DNA from: Silene latifolia
Lineage: Eukaryota > Streptophyta > Magnoliopsida > Caryophyllales > Caryophyllaceae
Reading direction: 5' to 3'
DNA: 64,000 nt
Assembly (NCBI RefSeq): GCF_048544455.1
Contig: NC_133537.1
Coordinates: 66,780,134-66,844,133 of the forward strand
Within the stretch, counting starts at the first letter, position 1. Each line of letters begins with the position of its first letter. The notes under the pieces were generated by a model. That model did not search any database. It saw nothing but the letters and a program-made list of their open reading frames with translations, and was not told the DNA's origin. Made by a program: the position numbers and the translations under genes. Of this stretch, positions 49,232 to 61,368 are shown piece by piece.

Positions 49232-50221
49232 CAAGCAAAACTTATACATTCCATTTCTCTTTATTCATTATTAATGTTTATATTAAATTTCATAATAATG
49301 AAAAAATGATGCTCAAAAGTCATGAACCTTGATTCATATTTATACCTATATTAATTTTGATAATAATGAAAAAAGGATGCTCAAAAGTCATAAAATGCAT
49401 CCTCAATTCTTTATATATTTTTGATGGAAGATAAAAATAATAAGCCAAAATTTTTCCTCTCTCTATCGTCAGTAGAACTAAATGTATCACTAAACTTTCC
49501 TATCATTCTATTAATATCAAGACAAATGTATTAAGGTTTTAAAATTATTAACTAATTTATTTACTTTTTATGTAAGTTCCATTGGGTTATGAAATGTTCA
49601 TCACATTCTCAATTTCATCGTTTGTGTTTGTTTTGTTCTCATTTAGGGGCTATCAAGATTTGTGGTGTTGAGATATTCAAAGGTAATATACTTACATCTC
49701 TACAACTTCATTCTCATTCCCTTTTTCTTTCACTATTTAAGAGGAAACTTAAGTTAACAACGATAATATTGCATAAAACAAATTTCACTATTTTGTTGGT
49801 TAATTCAGACTAATTACTGAGTTACTTTTTTTTATTATAGGGTCGATTCGTTGGAAAAAGAAGACTATATGAAGAAGTAAAATACTAGAATAGCTTAAAT
49901 AACTATATATTGGAGTAAGACTAACTACAAGATTGACGACTTCAACGTGAATGACTAATAGTTTTTTTTTTTCAAATGTATATTTTATTTTGGTATTTGT
50001 TTGTTTTTTTTCATCATTTTACCTTCGAAAAAATAGCAAATTCACCTACTTTTGCTTATTTAATTTATCGACTTTGATCTTTATTTTAACATGTAAACGC
50101 CCATAATTTTAGTGCGCAATCAGTGATGATTTATTCATAAGGTGAGCTTCTATATGTTTTGATATTTTATAAAATTTAAAAAATTAAAAACACTACAAAC
50201 ATCACTCTCAAAACAAAACAT

Positions 50222-50238
50222 CCCGTGAATTTCACGGG
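50222..50238 (+). repeat. 3' hairpin of Helitron 1
   Basis: CCCGTGAATTTCACGGG, 8-bp stem, shortly before the terminal CTAG. Confidence 0.88.
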
Positions 50239-50421
50239 TCACAAAACTAGTTGTGTATGATAATGAATTAGTGAATGTATTATTAAAAATAGAGAGAGAA
50301 GTGAATTCATTAGTGTTAAGTGTGTTTTTTGCTTTCAATCTCAACCTTCCACCATGCATGATCCAAGGGTTGTGGGAGGGACTTATGGACTCAAAAAAAA
50401 AAGGGACTTAGAAGAACTTTG

Positions 50422-50424
<3 letters not shown>

Positions 50425-50514
<90 letters not shown>
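50425..50514. repeat. (TA)n tract at the centre of the A1/A2 inverted repeat
   Basis: 90 bp of TA between the right end of A1 and the left end of A2; it forms the loop of a very large palindrome. Confidence 0.95.
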
Positions 50515-50517
<3 letters not shown>

Positions 50518-53047
50518 TCAAGTTCTTATAAGTCCTTTATATATTTTGAGTCCATAAGTTCCTCCCATATCCCTTAGATCATGTTTGGTTGATGCTTGAG
50601 ATTGAAAGTAAGAAACACACTTAACACTAATTAATTCACTTCTCTCTCTAGTTTTAATAATACATTTACTAATTCATTATCATACACAATTAACACCACC
50701 ATTTATCTTATACTTCAAAGTTTATGAAAATTTTGTTAACACTTTTCCAATTTCATTTTTTTTTTCGTTTTTTTTTTTGAGACAAGTTTTCGACATTTTA
50801 GGATTTTACGAGTGTAATTCTAACAGCAAAAAGTGTAACTTTAATCTACGAAGCGGTTTTGACGGATATTATTTTGAAATTTGTAATTTTAAGGAATGTT
50901 TACGAGAATTTTGCGTCTTACGAGTTTAACTTCGGTCTTTTTTGACTGATTTTGACGAATAATATTTTAAATTTTTGTAATTTTATCACAACTTATTGTA
51001 ATTTTAGCATTTTACGAGTGTTATTTTAACGACAAAAAGTGTTATTTTAGTCAAGGAAAGTGTAATTTCAGTCCAATGAGTGTTATTTTAGTCCAGGAAA
51101 GTATTTTTTTAGTCCAGGCAAATGTAATTTCAGTCCAATGAGAGTGTTATTTTAGTCCAGAAAAGTGTAATTTTAGTCCAGAAAAGTATAATTTCAGTCC
51201 ACTGAGAATGTAATTTTAGTCCATTGAGATTGTAACATTAGTCCAATGAGAATATGAGAATATGACCAAGTCCATGGAGAGTGTAACATTAGTCCAATAA
51301 TAGTAAGTGTAATTTTAGCAGAAAAAGTGTTATTTTAGTAGAAAAAAGTATAATTTTAACAGAAAAAAGTGTAATTTTAATGAAGAAAAGTGTAATTTTA
51401 ACAGAAAAAAGTGTAATTCTAACAGAAAAAAGTGTAATTCTAACGACAAAAAGTGTAATTTTAGCCGAAAAAAGTGTTATTCTAGCAAAAAAAAAGTATA
51501 ATTTTAACAGAAAAAAGTGTAATTTTAATGAAGAAAAGTGTAATTTTAACAAAAAAAAGTGTAATTCTAACAGGAAAAAGTGTAATTCTAACAACAAAAA
51601 GTGTAATTTTAGCCGAAAAAAGTGTTATTCTAGCAGAAAAAAGTATAATTTTAATAGAAAAAAGTGTAATTTTAACAGAAAAAAGTGTAATTTTAACAAC
51701 AAAAGGTGTGATTTTAGCCGAAAAAAGTGTTATTCTAGCAGAAAAAAGTTTAATTTTAACAGAAAAGTATAATTCTAACATGCGATTTTTTTTATGTATA
51801 GAGAAAAGTTGTAACTTTAAGTCTTTAACAAGAATGCGATTTTTTTATGTATAAATGGTAATAAACAAGAATGCGATTTTTTTTTTTAAATATACATAAA
51901 AACGAGATCTGAAAAAAATAGATCTATTACCATCTATACATAAAAATGATATTTAAAAACGAGATTTTTAAAAAAATCAAAACCACATACATAAGAACCA
52001 TCTATTACCCTCTAAAAGGTAGATCTTAAAAATGGAACTCGAAAAAAAAAAACTATTCAAATTTAGATCTGAAAACGGAAATCAGTAAAGCAACCAAAAA
52101 AAACATAAAAACCAGAGATTTGAAGGGAGGAGAAGAGAAAGAAGAATAAAAAAAAAAAAAAAAAAAAAAAAACAACCGAGATTTTTTTTAGAAAAAACGG
52201 CCAGAAGCAAAAAAAACCACCATCTTGAACATAGCCTAACCAAAAAAACCAAAAATCTTGTTAATTTTTCTCATAAGGTAAAAAAAAAAAACAAAAGGAC
52301 GAAATGGAAAAATTCGACTGCGATATACTACCACCACCATTTTTTCGAAACAACCAACACCAAAAAAAAGAAGGAAGGAGATCTAAAAAACGAGACAACG
52401 CAACCATCACCAACGAAGGAAAAAAAAAAAGCAGAGGAAACGGCGACAGGGGGGAGTGTCGGTGGTGGTAAGGTAGGGGAGGAAAGTCGGTAAGATGGCG
52501 GTGGTGGATTGTTGTCGGGTAGATCCGTGGTGGTGTTGTTGTTGTCGGGATCCGGTGGCGGTGGAGGAGTTGTTGTTGTTGCTGTCGTGGTGTCGGGTGC
52601 GGTGGAAGTGTCGGCTGATGGGTGTGGGCTGGTGGGTTGTTGTCGGGTGGTGGCAGCTGGGTATGGGGGAGGCCGGGTGGTGGTGGGGTCAGATCTGGTG
52701 CGCGTGGTGTGGGATGATGGTGTCGGGTTTAAGGTGGTGGTGTTAAATTTTGTGGTGTGGTGTGGTGGGTGGTAATTTATTTTTTTTGGTTTTGATTTAT
52801 TTGGGTTTTAGAGAGATGAGAGGATGATAATTGTGTGAGATGTGAGAGATTTAGGTGGAAAAATAAATTTTATATAGTGGATTAATTTTTAATTAATATG
52901 GATTAGTAAAGTAGAGAGGGAGAGTGTTTAATTATGCATTAACCCCCTCCTTTTTGCTTCCAATCCCAACCCTCCATCTTCCTTATCCAAAGGCTCTAAG
53001 GAAGACTTATGGACTCAAATGTAAGAGGTGAACTCACTTGATCTTAT

Positions 53048-53050
<3 letters not shown>
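50515..53050. mobile_element. Element A2, non-autonomous TIR element
   Basis: Left boxes TAAGTCCT (50529) and TGAGTCCA (50547); right boxes, inverted, TGGACTCA (53010) and TGAACTCA (53029). It is 2.54 kb and runs as the reverse complement of A1 over its whole length: TIR, an AAAGTGTAATTTT minisatellite (50800-51780), a GGTGG-rich block (52440-52770), TIR. It carries the empty site of Helitron 1. No coding region was recognised. Confidence 0.78.
51000..51780 (-). repeat. Minisatellite of AAAAGTGTAATTTT units in A2
   Basis: The reverse complement of the A1 array; unit example AACAGAAAAAAGTGTAATTT. Confidence 0.85.

Positions 53051-53116
<66 letters not shown>
53051..53116. repeat. (TA)n tract, right border of the element chain
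   Basis: 66 bp of TA after A2. CACTA intron sequence (53117-53148) follows, then Helitron 2. Confidence 0.93.
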
Positions 53117-53117
<1 letters not shown>

Positions 53118-53148
53118 CATCGGTATAAAACACCTTATAATATAAGAA

Positions 53149-56040
53149 CTAGTTTTGTGACCCGTGAGAATCACGGGTTTGATTGTTTATGTTCTTTTAT
53201 TTTTGCGGTATCGTTCATGAATGCGTTATTTAGCTTGTTTGTCTTCTTGCCTATTATTTTGGAGATATGTTAGTAGGATACATAAGCAAGGCAAGTAGGC
53301 AACAAATTGGGTGATAATTAAAAAATATTCGTAACAATTGATTTATGAGGAAAAAAAAATTATATACAAATTATTACAAAAAAATAAACATTTCTCGAAG
53401 AAATATTGAGAGTGCTAGAAGAAAATATTTGGTGAAAAAAAATGATTTAAAAGCTTGTAAGCATTTAAAGTTGAAACAATGGATTGGAGAATGATCATCG
53501 GATTCTAACCAAAAACCATGCAAAATATTTACCTTACTCCGCATTAAAAGATCCAATTTATATCCTTGGAGCATATATACTTCAACACTTCCATTAAGAC
53601 ATTTGATTTATAATATGTTTGTCGACTAAAATATTTGATTTATAACCTGTTTGACAAAATATAAGTTGAAGAATACACGGAAAACTAATAAAGTGCACGA
53701 AAGGGTGTACGACAATTTAGTACAATTTAAAAAATTTGTCAATTAATATTCCAAGGGTTAGAATATATAATGTAACATTTCACCAATAATTAGAGATCCA
53801 ACTACAGTTTTATATTGCGCATACACCATAATAATAATAAAAAAAGGAAAACCCAACAAAAATGAAAAAAATATTCAAGTTAAAAGAAAATTGAAAGAAG
53901 TTCCATAACCATTATTTCCAGATTTCATGCAATGTTATCCTCCTGCAATTTCAATACAAACACCAAAATAATAACTAAATAAAATTATAATTATTAATTA
54001 ATTCAAAACATAATAAGAATAAAAAAGTTAAATAATTCATTTGGTTAAAAATGCATACTTTACCTACCAACTTTTTGAATAAAAATGATTTATAGGATTG
54101 TTGTAATATATATATAAGGAAATTTTTGTAATTAATTATCTAATCAATTTCTAGAATTTATTTGAGAGAATAAGAAGGTTTTGTGAACTAAGGGGGAGAT
54201 AAAAAATTATGGTAAAATAAATACAAAATATATTAATTGTGAGGAAAAACAAAAAAGACCTTCTATTAAATAAAAGAAATAAAAGTTAAATGAATAGGTA
54301 TATTGATACCAAGTTTAAGAGAGGAAAATAAAAGGTTTGTATTAATTTGTCATTTTGTGTTTGCAACTAATATGTTTTATTTTGTTAGTATCTATATGCA
54401 TATAACACATGATATCTAGAGATTACTTCTAGTTAGATAATAAAGAAAGTAATATAAGTGAATTATTATTAACCAATAGAAAACTTACACGTGGATTAAA
54501 AATTAAATGTTTTAAGTAGCCTTTTAACAATATTCAAGTCAAAAGAAAATTACAAAGATGTTCCATAACCATTATTTCTAGATTTCATGCAATGTTATTA
54601 ATATTTGAGTATGTCATCCTCCTGCAATTTCAATACAAACAAAAAAATAAGAACTAAATAAGATTATAAATATTAATTAATTCAAAATATAATAAGGAAA
54701 AAAAAAGTTAAATAATTCATTTGGTTATATATATGCATACTTTACCTACCAACTTTTTAGATAAAAATGAAAAATAGGATTGTTGTAATATTTATATAAG
54801 AAAAATTTTGTAATTAATTATCTAATTAATTTCAGGAATTTATTTGAGAGAAGAAGAATGTTTGTGAACTAAGGGGGGGATAAAAAAAATTATGGTAAAA
54901 TAAATACAAAGTATAATAATTGTGAGGAAAAACAAAAAGACAATCTATTAAATAAAAATAAATAAAAGTTAAATGAATAGGTAGGTTGATACAAATTTAT
55001 GAGAGGAAAATAAAGAGTTTGTATTAATTTATTTTTTTGTGTTTGCAATTAATATTTTTTATTTTGTTAGTATTTATAAGTAACACATGATATTTAGAGA
55101 TTATTTCTAGTTAAATAATCAAGTAATTAATATAAGTGAATTATTACTAACCAATAGAAAATTACACGTGGATTAAACTTAAATGCTTTAAGTACCCTTT
55201 TAATAATATTGTATAAATTAAATAATTAAAGTGGAATGGAGAAGGTCTCATTTAAATTCACCATGAACACAAAATTATAAATATAATTATTTTAGTTTTA
55301 CTTACTAAATATATTGCTAAACAATGCAAATTTTTTTTTACAAAACCTTATCCTTTACGTGAAATTATTTCATGAACTAAATACATGATATTACTACCCT
55401 TTTAAATTTCTATTATTATTGTTTAATTTCATTTAAGTATTTACAGAATTTGTTTGTAAATTACTTAAATTAATAAATATTTTCTTTTCCATATATTTTA
55501 TATTTTCCTAAGAAAATATTTTATGTGATCTTTAATACTTATTTGTCGATTAATTAGTTTTGTAAAACATCTTCTATATACAACAAAGTTATAATATATT
55601 TTTTTTATAGTAATAAAGAATAGTGAATTAGTGCCTTTCAAAAAAAAAAAGTAGTGAATTAGTGACAATACAGTTTTTTTATTTTTTATTTTTAACTTCA
55701 TTTATTCTTCTTCGTTCTTAATTTCTTATGTATTCAATTTTTTATTTCGAATACATATAATACTACTCCATATGAAATATCTTGAAATTATTAACTTATA
55801 GTTAATCCATATTTTTTATTGTAGTTTTTTTTAGTTAATTAAGTTTAAAGTTAATGGAATATGGATAGATTTTTAAAGGAAATAAGTGAGTTAAATTAAT
55901 GCAATATAATAATAAATTGGTAATCCATGTTATATTAGTTTGCCAAGTCAAATTGTTATTGTATACGTGGCTTTTTTTCATCCCATGTGGCATTGTCTAC
56001 GTGGCATTTTTAGGCTAGCCTTTTAATAATATTTTATAGA
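53149..56040 (-). mobile_element. Helitron 2, non-autonomous
   Basis: On the minus strand it starts TCTATAAAATATTATTAAAA at 56040 and ends CTAG at 53149. The hairpin CCCGTGAGAATCACGGG (53161-53177) precedes that end. Host A and T flank it. The first 60 bp match Helitron 1 (GGCTAGCCTAAAA, CCACGTAGACAATGCCAC), so they are one family. Two more 5'-like segments (about 54500-54530 and 55165-55215, TTTAAGTA(G/C)CCTTTTAA) and a duplicated interior of about 650 bp (53870-54530 against 54535-55210) show internal duplication. No coding region. Confidence 0.85.
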
Positions 56041-56050
56041 TTAAGTACTT

Positions 56051-56850
56051 ACAAGCTTCTTCTTAATCAATCTATAACCATCTCTGGAGCCATGAAAGAC
56101 GCTCTCTTTCTTTGAAATGTTCTCTAGGTTCTGCTTACTCATAGTCTTCATAAAATGAATTGTATCAAGTAACGTAAGCATATTTCTTAACTTATTAAGT
56201 GATTACTAATAAAGTGATCCCAATGAGTCGCAGATAAATTACCTTAAACTTGTCAGACTGCATATAAGCGATAAAGTTATACCAATCTTGCTGGTTGACA
56301 TACCGATACTTCTTCGTTGGTGGTTTCTTGTTTATCTCCCCGGTCTTCTATTTTAACAAGTGGTTCCGAGCAACCTTTAACTTCCATGTTGTGAAGGATT
56401 CCCCTATCTTTTTTTGTAGGTAACCATCATGTTCTTGGGGGACAATGTAAACTGCCTGCATATAAGGTGAGCATATTTGATTAGCTAATAGCACATATCG
56501 AATACTAAGATAATTTCATCTAAAGCATTTATTATTGTATATACATACCTTTATTCTCCCCTATAGCTTTTCCTTGAGGTCTTTACTCAACTGATTGATA
56601 CGCGGCAAACCGAGAGGCATATACTCTCTTACACAACAACCAATCCAACTCACGAATTTTTCAGCAAAGATACCATCTGGCAGCCCCGTTAATTCATCCC
56701 ATTGAAGTTTATTAGGTATCCCTCTCTCTCTATTGCTTCTAGGGAAACCCTATGGCTTCTTCGCCCAGTATCCGATTCCAAATTATTCTCATCACCTGAA
56801 TCTTCTTCGTATGACTTTTCTTCATCTTTTCTTTTCCGCTTTCCACCCAT
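56051..56850 (-). pseudogene. CACTA Transposase_24-Ulp1 gene, 5' exons
   Basis: Starts MGGKRKRKDEEKSYEED (ATG at 56850; an upstream ATG at 56931 is also possible). NWDELTGLPDGIFAEKFVSW and VYIVPQEHDGYLQKKIGESF, TWKLKVARN and QQDWYNFIAYMQSDKFK follow, matching the N-terminal half of Transposase_24 (PF03004). The next exon reads SKQNLENISKKES and FHGSRDGYRLIKKKL and ends at a GTAAGTACT donor near 56051. The next recognisable exon is at 9610, across the whole nested chain. An in-frame stop after RNHLLK (near 56352) breaks this copy. The protein would bind and cut the CACTA ends. Confidence 0.65.
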
Positions 56851-57239
56851 ATCTAAACCAGAAATGAATAAACTACTAACTTTAAGCATTAAGTCGACAT
56901 AGCAGGAGCACCGTCTCAAATAAATATTCACACAGTATACCTAAAAATATAGGTGTTGTTTAACACACAATAAACCTAAGATAATTAGGGGATAATATCA
57001 CAACTAAAAAAGAAAATAAAGATATTAAGTTAATAAGACGAAGGAGTAGGGTTTATTATTACTTCTTCAAAGAGGAGAAGCCGAGCCCGGTATGGCAATG
57101 ACGGAGGGGGCGGCAGAGGCAATGAGGATGGCGACGACGATGGAGAATACTAGTGGTTCTAGGGACACACGGTGTTCGAGGGTTTTAAGTGAGCGAGGAG
57201 AAGGTTTGCATGTGTGTTGGTTGAAGAATTATTTAATTG

Positions 57240-57360
57240 AAACTAATAAACACGGGTTAAGCCAAACCGCCTTTTTATTTTGCAATATGACAACGGTTGA
57301 TTAACAAACCATAATTGTTTTCATTATAATACAACGGTTGGTGTGTAACCGTTGTCATTT
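57240..57360. repeat. Internal AACGGTT repeats upstream of the CACTA transposase gene
   Basis: Several copies (ACAACGGTTG, GTAACCGTTGTC) like those of the ends, just upstream of the minus-strand gene. They may act as a binding site in its promoter. Confidence 0.55.
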
Positions 57361-57411
57361 ATCTTTCATTGTCTCAAGTTTTTCCCGCAAAAAAAAAGCA
57401 TCTTCCATATT

Positions 57412-57850
57412 TGGTACTCCCTCCATTCAACTCCACGTTACAAGTTTCTCTTTTGTACACTATTCACAAGTGAACATTCAACGTCGATTTTTTCTCGACA
57501 TATAAGTGAAAATATATTCATGTGAGATCTTATTTAATTCGTCTTTAGGAGTACATTAAGAATATCTAACTTTTATAATTTTTTGCAAATACGTAGCTAA
57601 AGATATTTGACGGGTAAGTCTCACTTGTGATGGATATATCTGTCACAAGCTTATGACAGGTCAAGTATCTCCCACTTGTGTAGATAAGACAAGTCTAGGG
57701 AATCACAAAGTGTTTGTCTTTACCTACTCAAGTGGATAATATTTGACCCGTCACAAGCTTGTGACGGATATGTCCGTCACAAATGAGAATTTGTGATCCG
57801 TCGCAAGCTTATGACGGATATTGCTCCTCTCACAATAAGGCGACTGGGAT
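57412..57850. repeat. MITE-like / fold-back segment
   Basis: TACTCCCTCCATTC at 57415 resembles a Stowaway-type end, but no matching inverted end was found. From 57600 on there are repeated CCGTCACAAGCTTGTGACGG palindromes and near copies, typical of small fold-back MITEs. Confidence 0.4.
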
Positions 57851-57998
57851 AGCAAGTGGGGGAACAAGACTAAATTATACACAACCCAATGTAATTAATG
57901 CATATATTAAAAACTTTTCTCCTTAATTAGTTTCCTAAATACAACCCAATGAGCAATTAATAAGCATAGATTAATCAAATGACCCAAAATACACTACG

Positions 57999-58439
57999 TC
58001 ATAGACAATATCTCTTCCCATTAATGATGGTGTAGGAGTCTATTTCAACTGTGGTCTTTTCCTCCAATTCCGACATCACCTTTGATGACCTAAACCACCA
58101 TTGACGCCAAGCTTTTGTTGCTTCACTCACAGTAGATAAATACCAATCGCATCTGGGTAATTTATACCCCACCATCAAATCCTCAGAAGAACCAACAACG
58201 AAATCCGATGAATTCTCATCTGTACCTTCAAGAATTATATGTTTAGGGAGCAACTTAATGAAATGAAAAAGACATTGTTCCTTTAACCTTTCTCGTAACG
58301 CATCCATTTTCTTCTCGCTTTCAATATAGCTCGGTTGAAGACGCAATTCCCGTAATCTTTTATTTTCTGCTTCTTCTGACAACTTACGATCCTTCTGCAC
58401 CCATGGACTTTCAATATTTGTACCTTGGTTAACGGCCAT
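57999..58439 (-). CDS. Small CACTA-encoded ORF, unrecognised (146 aa)
   Basis: Uninterrupted ORF starting MAVNQGTNIESPWVQKDRK at 58439. The first 60 residues are charged and probably helical, then come FHFIKLLPKHIILEG and WRQWWFRSSKVM near residue 110. The WxxWW pattern recurs in the ORF at 58996-59442 (WRNWWQVEKRF), so the two may be distant paralogues. The AACGGTT repeats of the element lie upstream. I do not recognise the family. It is intact, unlike the transposase gene. Confidence 0.5.
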   Translation of the reverse strand: MAVNQGTNIESPWVQKDRKLSEEAENKRLRELRLQPSYIESEKKMDALRERLKEQCLFHFIKLLPKHIILEGTDENSSDFVVGSSEDLMVGYKLPRCDWYLSTVSEATKAWRQWWFRSSKVMSELEEKTTVEIDSYTIINGKRYCL

Positions 58440-58734
58440 AATTTTGAACAAAATTAAAATTACAGAATCACCCGCCAATAATGCAACGTTGATTCAAACC
58501 CAGCAATAATACAACGTTGATTCAATAAAAAATAACTGAACAGTCAGTGCATTGGTCAACTCAAGAATAATGAAAAATATTCACCACGGCTTAAAAAATC
58601 CCGTTGTCATATCATGTACTTATTTTTTTTAATATATTGAGTTGTATGGTCATATCTTACATGTATTTATTTTTTGAATATATTGAGTCTTGTGGTCAAA
58701 CAATTAATAAACGGTCCACGTTGAAGTTAGAACG

Positions 58735-58860
58735 TCACGATTGACAACGGTTGTAGCTGAACCGTTGTTGATGAACAAATTTACAACGTTTGTAGGTGAC
58801 CCGTTAATGAACAAATTTATAACGGTTGTAGGTGAACGGTTGTTAATGAGTATTATGTAG
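58735..58860. repeat. Internal AACGGTT repeats between two small CACTA ORFs
   Basis: ACAACGGTTGTAGCTGAACC and related copies, about four in 125 bp, in the likely promoter of the 57999-58439 ORF. Confidence 0.55.
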
Positions 58861-58995
58861 TAGCAATCTTGATCTTGATTACTGACTGATCTATGGAGTT
58901 CAAAAAATTGAAGCAAATCAAACAAGCATAACTTAACACTTTCAAAATGATCATTTCATTTAATTTTAAACCAAATACATACATTACAGCATTTA

Positions 58996-59442
58996 TCAGA
59001 AATCAAAAGATGTATAATAAGCCGGAACAACCCCGGTTAAGAGTAAAAAGCGCTTCTCAACCTGCCACCAATTACGCCACTCTGGTATACCGCTAACTTC
59101 CGGGTCATTGGCTTCATATTTTGCAATAATAGATTGAATATATGCAAGGACACGACTTCCATGTGGAGATAAGGTTGGAAGAGTAGAACTCAACATATCT
59201 CTCGTTGCAACCAAGTTGCGAGTAATAGGCCGACGAGGGTATGAAGATGATGATGATGATGAGGCTTGGTTGACAAGCCGGACTGCTTCACGCCTCTTAA
59301 TCCAATAATTCCGTTGATGTTCAAGGGATGCTTTGATTAATGGGTGTTGATCAACGGGAAGCCCGGCGAGAACCTTCCTATCATCTGCAATCATTTGTGT
59401 AAGCCATTTTTCGTTGTTGATAAAATTAGGGTTCATTGCCAT
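58996..59442 (-). CDS. Small CACTA-encoded ORF, unrecognised (148 aa)
   Basis: Intact ORF starting MAMNPNFINNEKWLTQMIAD. It has a Ser run (SSSSSSSY) in the middle, a segment with LSPHGSRVLAYIQSIIAKYE, and ends GIPEWRNWWQVEKRFLLLTG then VPAYYTSFDF. The WxxWW pattern is shared with the neighbouring ORF. No known domain was recognised. It may be a DNA-binding accessory protein, but that is a guess. Confidence 0.5.
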   Translation of the reverse strand: MAMNPNFINNEKWLTQMIADDRKVLAGLPVDQHPLIKASLEHQRNYWIKRREAVRLVNQASSSSSSSYPRRPITRNLVATRDMLSSTLPTLSPHGSRVLAYIQSIIAKYEANDPEVSGIPEWRNWWQVEKRFLLLTGVVPAYYTSFDF

Positions 59443-59935
<493 letters not shown>

Positions 59936-60850
59936 TTAATATTATTAGGTCACCCTAGTGAAATTGCTGCCCTCAAACTTATGAAGAAATTGGCAGACAT
60001 TTATTTCACGACGGTTGTTGCTGCCTCAGAGTCTGTTTTCTCTTTGACACCACGCCAGCTTGCTTTATGGCAGTCTCAGCAGGGTTCTCACTCCTCCGAT
60101 TGGTTACGTGCGGTTCTTATCTCGGGGTTGGGGCGGACTATGAACAGGAGGACTTACCGTAGTGTCTTTGGGGTATCGCCGGGTGTTCCGTTATTCACGG
60201 TATCTAGGCCCTGTCCGCTTGCTCTCGGGTTTTTTGGGGATGTTTTTGGGGACCTATTTTGTTTCTTGTCTTGCATCTTGTGGGCGTTAAACATCGGCAT
60301 AACCTTGTCCGGGACACTCTTTTCGACATCTGCTATAGATCCGGTATTTCGCGGGAAGGAGGTTGATATCGGTTTGGTTGATGGGCATGGTGGCTCTCTT
60401 CGTCCTGCGGATTTATTGCTTTATTCTTGGGACGGGGGCGTGATGTGTGCGTCGACCTGACAGGTTCTTCACCTTTGACTCGGTAGGTTGGCGATTTTGT
60501 CCGGGCGGGTTGTCGGCCGATCTTGCTTTCGGCGAAAGTGTGCTAAGTATGGGGATTTGTGCGCGATGGCGGGTTATGGTTTCCTTCCTTTCTCTTTCTC
60601 TTCACTTGGGGAGCTGGGTTGGATCTTTGTTGCTTGCTCAAGCGGATCCGAAATTCTCGGTATCTCAGGATGCGGGGGCTCGGGTAGCCGCTTACATTTT
60701 TACTAGACTTAGCTTTGCTATTGCTAAGGGTGTGGGAGCCCAGATTGTCTCTCGGCTCCCCACCAATTTCATGTAAACGTTTACTTTTATTTTAATGAAA
60801 GCTGCGCGCATCTCATAATAATAATAAAAAAAATAATAAATAATAATAAT
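59936..60850 (+). mobile_element. 5'-truncated LINE-like copy with (TAA)n tail
   Basis: It holds two ORF pieces (59981-60457, then 60447-60776) that continue each other after a frameshift: SDWLRAVLISGLGRTMNRRT, GKEVDIGLVDGHGGSLRPAD, SVSQDAGARVAAYIFTRLSF and GVGAQIVSRLPTNFM. This wording is that of the C-terminal region downstream of the reverse transcriptase in proteins common in plant genomes. The polymerase itself is absent. After the stop come TTTTAATGAAAGCTGCGCGC and a TAA-rich tail, the form of a truncated LINE. The family is inferred from memory only. Confidence 0.5.
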
Positions 60851-60855
60851 AATAA

Positions 60856-61368
60856 TTAATCAACGTAATCATCTTGTAATTCCCCTGCGATTGAGATAAA
60901 TATTGGGAATTCAATATGTGGATTATTAGGAGGCACTTGTTCCGCCTCCCATGAACGAGGCACAGTATCAATATAGTGCCGATATGTTCTTAATAGATTA
61001 GTGTCACAATCGGTTGCAATCCATAAATATTGCGCTTGTAACCAATCATCTGTATAATAATTTTTCTTCCTAGCATCATGATCCTCGTATCTTGCCTGGA
61101 GTTTTCTCGCTTGACGAAAAGTTTTCAGCTTAAACTCGATCATTGAGTAACCAAGAAAACCATGAACTTTAGTCCAAGCTGAGTGGACCTTTTTAACGTT
61201 CGTATAACCACCTTGACGAAGCATATCTCTCATCCAAGTAAAACTTCTCGAAAAAGCCTTACCATTGTCATCATATTTAATTGGAAGGTTGTGTATAATA
61301 CAGGTAATAGGATGGACATAGCGGGTATTTGACTGCGATTCGGCAGGTGTAGAAGACGATGACGACAT
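60856..61368 (-). CDS. XS-domain-like protein encoded by the CACTA element (170 aa)
   Basis: Intact ORF from the ATG at 61368, beginning with a Ser-rich leader. From residue 17 it reads RYVHPITCIIHNLP, DDNGKAF, RDMLRQGGYTNVKKVHSAW, GFLGYSMIEF, ARKLQARYEDHDARKKNYY, YLWIATDCD and VPRSWEAEQVP. Spacing and wording fit an XS domain (PF03468): the Trp-Pro-Thr-like start, DDG-like loop, GHSG-like turn before a (V/I)EF strand, KK(D/N) after the helix, and YxWxA. XS domains of SGS3 and IDN2/FDM proteins bind RNA in RNA-directed DNA methylation. The zf-XS and XH parts of those proteins are absent. If right, the transposon makes a stand-alone XS protein. Confidence 0.55.
   Translation of the reverse strand: MSSSSSTPAESQSNTRYVHPITCIIHNLPIKYDDNGKAFSRSFTWMRDMLRQGGYTNVKKVHSAWTKVHGFLGYSMIEFKLKTFRQARKLQARYEDHDARKKNYYTDDWLQAQYLWIATDCDTNLLRTYRHYIDTVPRSWEAEQVPPNNPHIEFPIFISIAGELQDDYVD

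Noticed and set aside
52495..52775. Gly/Val/Cys-rich ORFs in the GGTGG block (also 45507-45728, 17924-18166)
   Set aside because: Low-complexity GGTGGT sequence in terminal-repeat elements; different frames are open equally and no domain is recognisable.
57092..57304. ORF of 70 codons starting MAMTEGAAEAMRMA
   Set aside because: Lies antisense to the 5' untranslated region of the CACTA transposase gene and ends in AACGGTT repeats; no similarity recognised.
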